Of a stretch of DNA of 45,814 bases, positions 8,379-16,515 are shown piece after piece. Every line of letters begins with the position of its first letter. Position 1 is the stretch's first letter. The notes beneath the pieces are model-generated. The model made no database searches, was not told the origin of the DNA, and saw only the letters and a list, made by a program, of their open reading frames with translations. A program made the position numbers and the translations under genes. The DNA is taken from assembly GCA_003543135.1 (NCBI GenBank), contig DPJG01000004.1, forward strand, positions 1 to 45,814, given 5' to 3'. This DNA comes from Rheinheimera sp. Lineage in GTDB: Bacteria; Pseudomonadota; Gammaproteobacteria; Enterobacterales; Alteromonadaceae.

Positions 8379-9503
8379 TTATAACTGCTCAACCACAGCA
8401 CGTACTGCAATCAGCGTATCCTGACCCAGTTTCATTGAGCGCACATCAGACCAGCCAAATTGCTCATCCGGCAGATTAGCGTTGTCTTTAAACGGCATTT
8501 CAAATGTGTAAGCAAGGCATTTAAACTGCTCGGCCACCCAGGTCGAAGCAATGGTCAGATTGGCCTGACCAGGCGCGTCCAACTCGTAACCAAACTTGGT
8601 CTGAAATTCCGGAGTTGCCGTTAACAAAGCTTGTTTAAAGGCAGTTTCCAGCGCGGCCATTTTACTATTGTACGATGGCACACCTTCGGCTCCGGCGACA
8701 AAGTTGTATGGCAGGTTTTCGTCACCATGGATATCCAGGAACATGTCCACACCCAGTTCCAGCATTTTTTGACGCACCAGATAAACTTCCGGGCTTTTTT
8801 CCATGCTTGGTGTTTGCCATTCGCGGTTCAGATTCACGCCGGCTGCGTTGGTACGTAAATGACCACGTACACTGCCGTCCGGGTTCATATTGGGGACCAC
8901 ATAAAACACCGCTTTTTGCAGCAGTTCACGCGCCACACCATCATCTTCATCCAATAAACGGTCTAATAAACCTTCGATAAACCATTCAGCCATGGTTTCA
9001 CCCGGATGTTGACGTGCCGTGATCCAGATTTTCTTTTTACCTTCAGCCGGCTCACCGACGACCAGCATGCTCATATCACGGTTATCCAGGGTGTTGCCCA
9101 AATCAACCAGTTGACACATGCCACTTGCCTGCGCCTGGCTTAATAAGTCCATATGGCGCTCGTAGCTGTATGGGGCAAAATAGGCAAAATACACCGACTC
9201 AGCTTCAGGGTAATGATGAATGGTCAGCTCTTTGCCATCATATTCGGTTGGCACACGGAACCAGGTTTCACGATCATAAGAAGCAACAGCCTGATAATCT
9301 GCCCAGCCGCCAGGATAAGCGGATGAACCAGCGTTGGTAATTTTGATGGTATGTGGCTCAAAACTTTCTGAATGCAAGCGGAAATGGAACCACTGATAAA
9401 AATCTGAATTGTGGTCTTTGCGAATGGCCAACTGAATATTATCAACGCTGTCGGCCTGGATGACTTCGATATTACCGCTGTCAAAATTACTGGTAATTTT
9501 CAT
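8379..9503 (-). CDS. M14-family zinc carboxypeptidase (cytosolic carboxypeptidase-like)
   Basis: A predicted metallocarboxypeptidase. Zinc ligands are visible as His166 and Glu169 (QHPGETMAEWF) and His259 (DIHGDE). An N-x-N-R-E substrate-binding segment lies at about 224-228 (NLNREW), and a likely catalytic glutamate is Glu335 (YTFEMPF). The N-terminal 130 residues form the beta-sandwich domain typical of the CCP/Nna1-like subgroup. There is no signal peptide, so it is cytoplasmic. The physiological substrate is unknown. I placed the start at the ATG at 9503, before MKITSNFDSGNI. The frame remains open upstream, but that sequence is not conserved-looking. It encodes 374 residues and is a single-gene unit. 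Confidence 0.88.
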   Translation of the reverse strand: MKITSNFDSGNIEVIQADSVDNIQLAIRKDHNSDFYQWFHFRLHSESFEPHTIKITNAGSSAYPGGWADYQAVASYDRETWFRVPTEYDGKELTIHHYPEAESVYFAYFAPYSYERHMDLLSQAQASGMCQLVDLGNTLDNRDMSMLVVGEPAEGKKKIWITARQHPGETMAEWFIEGLLDRLLDEDDGVARELLQKAVFYVVPNMNPDGSVRGHLRTNAAGVNLNREWQTPSMEKSPEVYLVRQKMLELGVDMFLDIHGDENLPYNFVAGAEGVPSYNSKMAALETAFKQALLTATPEFQTKFGYELDAPGQANLTIASTWVAEQFKCLAYTFEMPFKDNANLPDEQFGWSDVRSMKLGQDTLIAVRAVVEQL

Positions 9504-9635
9504 AAATGAAGGTTCCGTCAATATAAAAAAGGTGCTGAGGTTACCACAGTCTGGCTGTGCTGAAAATGCAACAGCATGCCAAGCGCGCACTGCTGTGTCT
9601 ACTATCCCTGTGCTGCCTTGGATCTCATTAATAAT

Positions 9636-9656
9636 AAAGCCGCACTAGGCGGCTTT
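9636..9656 (-). terminator. Probable terminator after the long-form GAPDH gene
   Basis: An 8-bp stem AAAGCCGC / GCGGCTTT with a 5-base loop lies 19 bases beyond the stop codon at 9675. On the minus strand it is followed by a mixed T/A stretch (TTTATTATTAAT) rather than a pure T run, so it may be of moderate strength. Confidence 0.6.
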
Positions 9657-9674
9657 AATTACAAGGCAAATGAA

Positions 9675-11126
9675 TTAACGCGCCAATGGCAAAGTTGGGT
9701 AAGAAATACCTGCCATTTCGTTCATCACGCGGATCACCTGAGTGCTGTAACCAAACTCGTTGTCATACCACACGTATAACACACAGCGGTCACCATCGAC
9801 GATAGTGGCCTGTGAATCCACCACACCAGCGTAACGTGAGCCGACTAAGTCGCTCGATACGATCTCAGTAGAGCTGGTGTAATCAATTTGGTCCTGCAAT
9901 TCAGAGAACAACGACACTTTTTGCAGATAAGCGTTCAGCTCGTCACGGTTGGTTTCTTTATTCAGGTTTAACGACAAAATGGCCATAGACACATTAGGCG
10001 TTGGTACCCGAATCGCATTGCCGGTCAGCTTGCCTTTTAATTCAGGTAAAGCTTTGGCAACTGCAGAAGCAGCGCCGGTTGACGTGATGACCATGTTCAA
10101 TGGTGCTGCACGGCCACGACGTTCAGCTTTGTGATAGTTATCAATCAGGTTCTGGTCGTTGGTATAAGAGTGCACAGTTTCAACGTGACCATTACGGATA
10201 CCATATTCGTCATTTAACGCTTTTAACACCGGCGTAATGGCATTGGTGGTGCAGCTAGCAGCAGAAACAATTTTATCGTCTTTGCTGATCATTTTATGGT
10301 TTACACCATACACCACGTTTTTAACATTGCCTTTGGCCGGCGCTGTTAACAACACTTTGGCAGCGCCTTTGGCTTTAAAGTGAATTGACAACTCCTCGTC
10401 GTCTTTCCAAATGCCCGTGTTATCAACCACTAAGGCGTCATGGATGTCATAAGCGTTGTAATCCACCTGCTCTGGTGAGTCGGCATAAATCACTTTGATA
10501 AAGGTACCGTTGGCTTTAATACCACCGTTTTCCTGATCCACAGTGATGCTGCCATTAAATGGACCATGGATAGAATCGCGACGAAGCAGGCTGGCACGTT
10601 TTTCCAGATCACCTTTACGGCCACCACGCACCACAATCGCACGCAGACGTAATTTGGCACTTGGGCCGGCACGTTCAATCATCAGACGTGCCAGTAAACG
10701 ACCGATACGGCCAAAACCATAGAGCACTACGTCTGTTGGTTTGATGTTGTCGTCGTGGTCTAATAAATCTTCCAGCTCGCGCTGTAAATATTGTTCCAGC
10801 GTTAAACCTTCAGCGGCATTTTTGTAGTGGTAAGCAAAAGCCAGCTTGCCAAGGTCGATACGACCCGGAGCCAGATTCATTTTGCTGATGGCTTCAAGCA
10901 CCGGGAAGCTCTCACGCAACCGCAGTTTTTGTTGTTCAAAACGCTCAACCGTTTTATGAGATTTAATGATATCGATAGTGGTCGCATTCACCAATGGTTT
11001 GCCGTAAACCACCAGTTCAACAGCTTTGTTACGGTATAACCGGCCGATGATCGGCTGCATGTTTTCAGCAATTTCCTGGCGTTCCTGCCAGCTGCGTTGA
11101 TACTGTTCTTCGTGAGATAAGGTCAT
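9675..11126 (-). CDS. Long-form glyceraldehyde-3-phosphate dehydrogenase
   Basis: This 483-residue GAPDH homologue has about 130 extra N-terminal residues, mostly helical and charged, before the Rossmann nucleotide-binding motif (YGFGRIGRLLARL, from about 135). The catalytic cysteine is Cys292 in SAASCTTNAITP, and the C-terminal catalytic domain is complete (WYDNEFGYSTQV). It belongs to the long GAPDH type found in Shewanella, Vibrio and relatives. Its NAD/NADP preference and direction (glycolysis or gluconeogenesis) cannot be read here. A conventional 335-residue GAPDH lies at 21215, so the organism has at least two. The gene is transcribed alone, divergent from the DUF2989 lipoprotein gene. 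Confidence 0.9.
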   Translation of the reverse strand: MTLSHEEQYQRSWQERQEIAENMQPIIGRLYRNKAVELVVYGKPLVNATTIDIIKSHKTVERFEQQKLRLRESFPVLEAISKMNLAPGRIDLGKLAFAYHYKNAAEGLTLEQYLQRELEDLLDHDDNIKPTDVVLYGFGRIGRLLARLMIERAGPSAKLRLRAIVVRGGRKGDLEKRASLLRRDSIHGPFNGSITVDQENGGIKANGTFIKVIYADSPEQVDYNAYDIHDALVVDNTGIWKDDEELSIHFKAKGAAKVLLTAPAKGNVKNVVYGVNHKMISKDDKIVSAASCTTNAITPVLKALNDEYGIRNGHVETVHSYTNDQNLIDNYHKAERRGRAAPLNMVITSTGAASAVAKALPELKGKLTGNAIRVPTPNVSMAILSLNLNKETNRDELNAYLQKVSLFSELQDQIDYTSSTEIVSSDLVGSRYAGVVDSQATIVDGDRCVLYVWYDNEFGYSTQVIRVMNEMAGISYPTLPLAR

Positions 11127-11284
11127 GCTGTCGCCTTCTACTTCGTAAGTTAAATCAGTTGAGTGTAGGGTTGCCTGACGCGAGGCGGCTTATTGTAATT
11201 GAATTGGTAATACTACAACAACAATTACAAAAGATTTTTTCGGTGCTATTGGTTATGATTAAAACCGCCTTTCTGGAGATGCCT

Positions 11285-12079
11285 ATGAAATTTTGGTTGT
11301 TAAGCCCTTTACTGCTCAGCCTGGTTGCCTGCGGTGAACAAGAATTAACTGTGAATCAGGTTTGTGAAGAAAAACCGGGCATTTGCACTGATTTAAACGA
11401 CGATTCTCACTGCAAGCTGGAGCGGCGTCACGTGATTATGGGGCGTTATGATGAGCAAAAGATGCCGTCAGATAAAAACAAATACAAGCTGCTGATTGAT
11501 TTTGAAAAATACTCAAAATGTATCGAACTTGCCTCCGGTATCGAACATATCAAGCTGAAAGAGAAAAAAACCACCAGGGTGAACGGTTATCTGACCAGCC
11601 TTAAAGAAATCAAAAGACTGAATGATGAAACCGTCAGCTCTTTGGATCCAAACCTGTTGCATTACCACTGGACGCGCAACCAGAGCGAATCTCATCTGGC
11701 CAAATTTTTACAGGCTGAGCAGAAAAAAGAACTGGAAACTCCTGAGCTCCAAATCGCTCTTGCCAGTTATTATATGAAGCGCAACCCACAAAAAACCATT
11801 GATATTCTGCATCATGCGCTGAGTTTATATCCGGCAGATGCCGAAGTGGATCCGGAAATATACACAGCCCTGACCACCATTTATTACAAACAGAAAAAAT
11901 TTCCCCAGTCTTATCACTGGGCTTTATTGGCAGAAAATGCCGGTGTGCAACGTATTGAATTTAAAAATATTAAAGCAGAATTAGCGCAACAGAAAATTGA
12001 AACAGACAGTATTGAAGATATAGCTGACAGCACAATTGAAAGCATTCAGACGGGTCAGTTTAAAGTACCTGCATTCTGA
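11285..12079 (+). CDS. DUF2989-family lipoprotein
   Basis: This is a predicted lipoprotein of 264 residues. A signal peptide ends in the lipobox LVAC (Cys16). It is followed by a Cys-rich segment (VNQVCEEKPGIC... HCKLERR) that matches the DUF2989 pattern seen in Vibrio and Shewanella. The C-terminal half holds helix pairs resembling TPR units (about 165-235; IALASYYMKR, IYTALTTIYYK). I chose the ATG at 11285 because a GGAG site lies six bases upstream. An in-frame ATG two codons earlier is less well placed. The function is unknown. Confidence 0.8.
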   Translation: MKFWLLSPLLLSLVACGEQELTVNQVCEEKPGICTDLNDDSHCKLERRHVIMGRYDEQKMPSDKNKYKLLIDFEKYSKCIELASGIEHIKLKEKKTTRVNGYLTSLKEIKRLNDETVSSLDPNLLHYHWTRNQSESHLAKFLQAEQKKELETPELQIALASYYMKRNPQKTIDILHHALSLYPADAEVDPEIYTALTTIYYKQKKFPQSYHWALLAENAGVQRIEFKNIKAELAQQKIETDSIEDIADSTIESIQTGQFKVPAF

Positions 12080-12150
12080 ATTTACAGTCCAGCCGCTCAA
12101 AAAGCCGGCCGGACTTTTACAACAGCTTTTACACCTGAAAATGTGCTGAC

Positions 12151-12185
12151 AAAAAAACCGCTGAAAGTTATTCAGCGGTTTTTTT
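12151..12185. terminator. Bidirectional terminator between the DUF2989 gene and msrB
   Basis: A run of A, then ACCGCTGAA and TTCAGCGGT forming the stem with a 5-base loop, then seven T. It can serve both the plus-strand lipoprotein gene and the convergent msrB transcript. Confidence 0.85.
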
Positions 12186-12324
12186 ATTTTGCATCATCTG
12201 TGTTTGCAACACTGTTGCCGGATCATTACAGTACTGACAGCCTCAAAGCCCGATGCTGTCTTAATAACTTTGCCTGAAACAACCCAGCGACACAGCATCT
12301 ATCCGGTACTGAGCTGGCAAAACC

Positions 12325-12720
12325 TTAAGATCCTTTTTTATTGCTGTCGACAAAACTTAACGACACCGAATTGACACAGTACCTTTGCCCTTCAGGTAGA
12401 GGGCCATCGTCAAACACATGCCCCAGGTGCGCGTCACAGGCAGCACACAATATTTCAATACGCTGCATGTTATGGCTGTTATCCGGTTGATAACGCACTT
12501 TGCCCGGCAAAGCACGGCTAAATGAAGGCCAACCACAACCTGAATCAAACTTAGCCGCAGAATCAAACAACTCAGCCTGGCAACAAACACAATGGTAAAC
12601 ACCGGTTTTTTCGTTATGTAACAGAGCACCGCTATAAGGATATTCTGTGCCTTTTTGCCGTGTTACATAAAATTGCTCGTCACTGAGGCGTTCACGCCAC
12701 TGCGCTTCTGTCAGCTTCAT
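12325..12720 (-). CDS. msrB: Peptide methionine-(R)-S-oxide reductase
   Basis: It reduces methionine-R-sulfoxide in proteins, using thioredoxin. Two zinc-binding pairs are present (CVCC near 45 and CAAC near 92), plus the GCGWPSF motif with the likely resolving cysteine. The catalytic Cys115 lies in [11 protein letters not shown]. The enzyme is the cysteine form, not selenocysteine. The length of 131 residues and the lack of a signal peptide fit cytoplasmic MsrB. A very strong GGAGG ribosome-binding site lies four bases before the ATG. It is 31 bases downstream of gnd on the same strand and may be co-transcribed with it. Confidence 0.95.
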   Translation of the reverse strand: MKLTEAQWRERLSDEQFYVTRQKGTEYPYSGALLHNEKTGVYHCVCCQAELFDSAAKFDSGCGWPSFSRALPGKVRYQPDNSHNMQRIEILCAACDAHLGHVFDDGPLPEGQRYCVNSVSLSFVDSNKKGS

Positions 12721-12751
12721 CTGGCCTCCGTTACGTTACAAAAAATCTGGT

Positions 12752-14281
12752 TTATTTTACTTTGACCATGGGACGACCGGCAGCACTCCAGTCGACATGG
12801 AAAAACTTACCTTTGCTCTTATCAGTGCGCTCAAAGGTGTGCGCACCAAAATAATCACGTTGGCCCTGTAACAAATTGGCTGGTAGTACCGCAGTGCGGT
12901 AAGAGTCGTAATAACTGAGCGCTGAACTTAATGCCGCCACCGGCACGCCTAATAAAGTGGCATCGGCGACAGCACGGCGCCAGTTCATCTGATACACCGA
13001 AATTTGTTTGGCAAAAAACGGGTCCACCAGCAGATTGGCCAGCTCGTCGTTACGCTCATAAGCGTCGGTAATAGACTGCAAAAATACCGCGCGGATAATA
13101 CAACCAGCACGCCAGATTTTGGCAATTTCGGCAAAGTTTAGCTGCCAGCCATGCTCAAGGCCTGCAGTTTTCATCAAATCAAAGCCTTGAGCATACACAC
13201 AAATTTTGGCGCAGTATAAAGCGTCATGCAGTTGGGCTATCACCTGTGCCCTTTTGGCTTCGGTCGGTTTATCCTGCACCGGGCCCGCCAGCAAGGTAGA
13301 AGCGGCCACACGCTGCTCTTTTAACGTAGAAATAGAACGGGCATATACAGCCTCGGCAATAGTGGGCGCTGGGCAGCCAAGCTCCAGACTGCTGACGGCA
13401 GTCCATAAACCTGTGCCTTTTTGACCTGCTTTATCCAGAATAACATCCACCAGTGGTAAGCCGGTTTCAGAATCTTTGGTGGCCAGCACTTCGGCGCTGA
13501 TTTCCATCAGGTAACTGTTCAGAATGCCCTGATTCCACTCTTTAAAGACAGCGGCAACTTGCTGTGCTGTCATCCCAAGAGCATCACGCATCACCTGGTA
13601 CACTTCACAAATCAGCTGCATATCGGCGTATTCAATACCGTTGTGCACCATTTTGACATAATGGCCAGAGCCGCCGGCGCCGATATAAGTGGCACAAGGC
13701 TCGCCTTCAGTCACAGGATTACCTGGCTCAAAACGTTCAATAGGACGGCCTGTGGTTGGGTCTACTTTTGCGGCAATAGCACGCCAGACGGGTTCAATGC
13801 GGGTCCATGCATAAGGGTCACCACTTGGCATTAATGAAGGGCCAAAACGGGCGCCTACCTCACCACCGGATACGGCAGTACTGAAGAAAATAAACTTACC
13901 TTCGTAACTTTTTTCGCGCCGCACTGTGTCTGTCCACAGGCTGTTGCCGGTATCAACAATAATGTCATCGGCCTGAATACCGGCGTCTATTAATTTAGAA
14001 CAGACATCATCCACAGGTTTACCTGCCGGCACTGACAAAATAATCAGGTGCGGACGGCTTAACCTGGCCAGTAACTCAGTGTACGAACTACAGGCCACCA
14101 CCCGGCCACCACGGCCATTGGTTTCCTGCACATCTTGCTGGATCACAGATTCAAGTTTTTTATGGTCGAGGTCAAAAGCGGCAACACGGTAGCCATGATC
14201 GGCCAGGTTCAGGATGAGGTTTTTCCCCATCACACCTGCGCCTACAAAACCAATGTCACACTGTACTGTTGTATCTGTCAT
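12752..14281 (-). CDS. gnd: 6-phosphogluconate dehydrogenase, decarboxylating
   Basis: It oxidises 6-phosphogluconate to ribulose-5-phosphate and CO2, yielding NADPH in the pentose phosphate pathway. The N-terminal Rossmann motif (GFVGAGVMGKNL) is present, as is the segment with the catalytic lysine (GAGGSGHYVKMVHNGIEYADMQ) and the characteristic all-helical C-terminus. Its 509 residues make it longer than enteric Gnd (468), which is usual in several marine gammaproteobacteria. The ATG at 14281 has a GGAG site nine bases upstream. A TTG one codon earlier is an alternative. It is downstream of glgX but separated by 137 bases with a candidate promoter. Confidence 0.95.
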   Translation of the reverse strand: MTDTTVQCDIGFVGAGVMGKNLILNLADHGYRVAAFDLDHKKLESVIQQDVQETNGRGGRVVACSSYTELLARLSRPHLIILSVPAGKPVDDVCSKLIDAGIQADDIIVDTGNSLWTDTVRREKSYEGKFIFFSTAVSGGEVGARFGPSLMPSGDPYAWTRIEPVWRAIAAKVDPTTGRPIERFEPGNPVTEGEPCATYIGAGGSGHYVKMVHNGIEYADMQLICEVYQVMRDALGMTAQQVAAVFKEWNQGILNSYLMEISAEVLATKDSETGLPLVDVILDKAGQKGTGLWTAVSSLELGCPAPTIAEAVYARSISTLKEQRVAASTLLAGPVQDKPTEAKRAQVIAQLHDALYCAKICVYAQGFDLMKTAGLEHGWQLNFAEIAKIWRAGCIIRAVFLQSITDAYERNDELANLLVDPFFAKQISVYQMNWRRAVADATLLGVPVAALSSALSYYDSYRTAVLPANLLQGQRDYFGAHTFERTDKSKGKFFHVDWSAAGRPMVKVK

Positions 14282-14322
14282 CAAAGCATTCTCCGAACTG
14301 CCGGCTCTGCAAAATGCCGGCG

Positions 14323-14328
14323 ATTATA
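14323..14328 (-). promoter_or_regulatory. Candidate -10 box upstream of gnd
   Basis: The minus strand reads a perfect TATAAT 42 bases before the gnd ATG. The -35 region (TGCTTT at 17-base spacing) is poor, so an activator or an extended element would be needed. This supports a separate start for gnd, not only read-through from glgX. Confidence 0.4.
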
Positions 14329-14418
14329 CTGGAAAATCCGCCCACAAAGCAGCGAAAAGGGAAAAAGATTATGCTGTTCAGACCATTGCAGCTGAACTGT
14401 AGCGGCCATGATGTCCGG

Positions 14419-16515
14419 CTAATAACAACCTTGCTCCAGCCAAATCGACAGCGAACTGCCCTGCTGCAGATAGCTGCTGTCGCCCTGGGTTAATACGGAA
14501 CTCAGACCCTGCTCAAAAGCGGTGTCAAGCACACAGTGCCAACGTGCTGAAGGCAGCGTCACCTCAATGGCGGTGGCGCCGGCATTGATGCAAATCAGCA
14601 GCTGATGCGCGGTACTGGTATTTCGGATAATAAACACACAATGACTGACACTGCTGTCATACCAGTCGCTTTCGGTTTTTAACCGGCCATCAGACATATA
14701 CCAGTCGATCTGATGCTTATCGCCATGCAGCTGATAATGATCATCCAGCAAAGACAATTGCTGCAGGCAACTGTACTGCTTACGAAGGGCAATCATTTGT
14801 TTTACAAAACTTAAAAACTGCGTGGCGTGATAATCCAGTCTCCAGTTCAGCCAGCTGATGTCGTTGTCCTGACAATAAGCATTGTTATTACCTTGCTGAC
14901 TGTGACTCAGCTCGTCCCCGCCCAGCCAGTGCACCATGCCCTGACTTAACATCAAACATGCCACCAGATTACGTTTATGCAAAAAACGTTTAGCCAGCAC
15001 TTCGGCATTACTGGTTGGGCCTTCCACGCCATAATTGACACTCAAATTATGATCGTGACCGTCGCGGTTTTGCTCGCCGTTCAGCCAGTTGTGTTTATGC
15101 TGATAACTGACTAAATCCTGCAGTGTAAAACCATCGTGATAGCTGATGTAGTTCACCGAGCAGCAGGCCGGCCTGTGATGTTTCTGAAAAATATCACGTG
15201 AGCCAAGCAGCCTGGTGGCAAATTCAGCCAGAGTGCCGCTGTCTCCGCGCCAGAAACTGCGCACTGAATCGCGGAATTTGTCGTTGAGTTCAGACCACAA
15301 AGCCGGAAATTGCCCAAGCTGATAACCATAAGGCCCAACATCCCAGGGTTCAGCAATCAGTTTGGCCTGTGACAACACCGGGTCCTGCGCCACTATTTGT
15401 AAAAAAGCGGCATAAGGGTTAAATCTTTTGTGCTCACGCGCCAGTGTGACAGCTAAATCAAAACGAAAACCATCCACCTGCATCTCGGTTAACCAATAAC
15501 GCATAGCGTCCAGCACCAGTTTTTGTGTGGCCGGATTGGCAATATTTAGTGTATTACCACAGCCGCTGTAATTGGCATACTGCTGATAGTCGGTAATATC
15601 AGCATGACTTTCAAAAAGATAATAATGCCGGTTGGCAAGGCCCCTGAAACTTAAGCTGTAACCTTCTGCTTCTGCACTGTGGTTAAACACCACGTCGAGG
15701 ATCACCTCAATGCCATGCTGATGGTAAGTGCGCACCAGGGTTTTAAATTCGCTGACGGCATCTTCCAGCTGATAACGGGGATCGGGCGCAAAAAAATTAA
15801 TCGGGTTATAACCCCAATAATTGCTGAGCTTGAGCTTTTCCAGCCGGGGTTCACTCATAAAAGCAGCCACAGGCAACAGCTGCACTGAGGTAATGCCAAG
15901 CTCAGTTAAATGCGCCATTACGGCCGGGTGACTCATGCCCAGGTAGGTGCCACGCAGCTCTTCAGGCACATCGGGGTGCAAAGCCGTCATACCTTTCACA
16001 TGGGCTTCATACACAATGGTTTTTTCGCGCGGAATTTGAGGTTTCACCGCACCTTGCCAGTCAAAATCCGCCTGACCAAGCACAGCTTTGGCCAACATAT
16101 AATGACTGCGGCCCTGATAAAGCCGGTCATTAAACACCAGAGCCCGATTCAGCTGGCGGGCATAAGGGTCTATTAATAACCGCTCGGCATCAAAACAGAG
16201 CCCTTGCTCCACCAGCATAGGACCACCAGCTTTCAGGCCGTATAAAGTGCCTGTTGCCACCCCCGCCACCGCCAGATGCCAGATGTCACCGGTACGGGCG
16301 GTAAAAGGCAATTCCGCCAGCGGCTCTTCGGTATCAGCACAATACAGGCATAAGGTCAGCGCCGTCGCGTCAGGGGCAAAAACGGCAAAGTTCCAGCCAT
16401 CATCCTGCCTGCTTGGCCCCAGTGGCGCAGGCTTGCCCAGGCCACAGACAAAGGTAGAGTTTTGGCTAAAAGTTGTCAGCATACCGCCAGGCTCTGACCG
16501 GTCATCGCTGCTCAT
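14419..16515 (-). CDS. glgX: Glycogen debranching enzyme (GlgX-type, isoamylase family)
   Basis: It cleaves alpha-1,6 branch linkages of glycogen limit dextrins in the cytoplasm. An N-terminal CBM48-like domain (about 25-110) is followed by a GH13 barrel. The nucleophile is Asp353 (DGFRFDLA), the acid/base is Glu389 (LIAEPWD) and the third acid is Asp461 (SYHDGFTLQD). The 698 residues are a little longer than E. coli GlgX. Its ATG overlaps the glgB stop codon by one base (TGATG), so the two are translationally coupled. A second in-frame Met at residue 12 could also be the start. The first residues, before GKPAPLG, are not conserved-looking. Confidence 0.92.
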   Translation of the reverse strand: MSSDDRSEPGGMLTTFSQNSTFVCGLGKPAPLGPSRQDDGWNFAVFAPDATALTLCLYCADTEEPLAELPFTARTGDIWHLAVAGVATGTLYGLKAGGPMLVEQGLCFDAERLLIDPYARQLNRALVFNDRLYQGRSHYMLAKAVLGQADFDWQGAVKPQIPREKTIVYEAHVKGMTALHPDVPEELRGTYLGMSHPAVMAHLTELGITSVQLLPVAAFMSEPRLEKLKLSNYWGYNPINFFAPDPRYQLEDAVSEFKTLVRTYHQHGIEVILDVVFNHSAEAEGYSLSFRGLANRHYYLFESHADITDYQQYANYSGCGNTLNIANPATQKLVLDAMRYWLTEMQVDGFRFDLAVTLAREHKRFNPYAAFLQIVAQDPVLSQAKLIAEPWDVGPYGYQLGQFPALWSELNDKFRDSVRSFWRGDSGTLAEFATRLLGSRDIFQKHHRPACCSVNYISYHDGFTLQDLVSYQHKHNWLNGEQNRDGHDHNLSVNYGVEGPTSNAEVLAKRFLHKRNLVACLMLSQGMVHWLGGDELSHSQQGNNNAYCQDNDISWLNWRLDYHATQFLSFVKQMIALRKQYSCLQQLSLLDDHYQLHGDKHQIDWYMSDGRLKTESDWYDSSVSHCVFIIRNTSTAHQLLICINAGATAIEVTLPSARWHCVLDTAFEQGLSSVLTQGDSSYLQQGSSLSIWLEQGCY

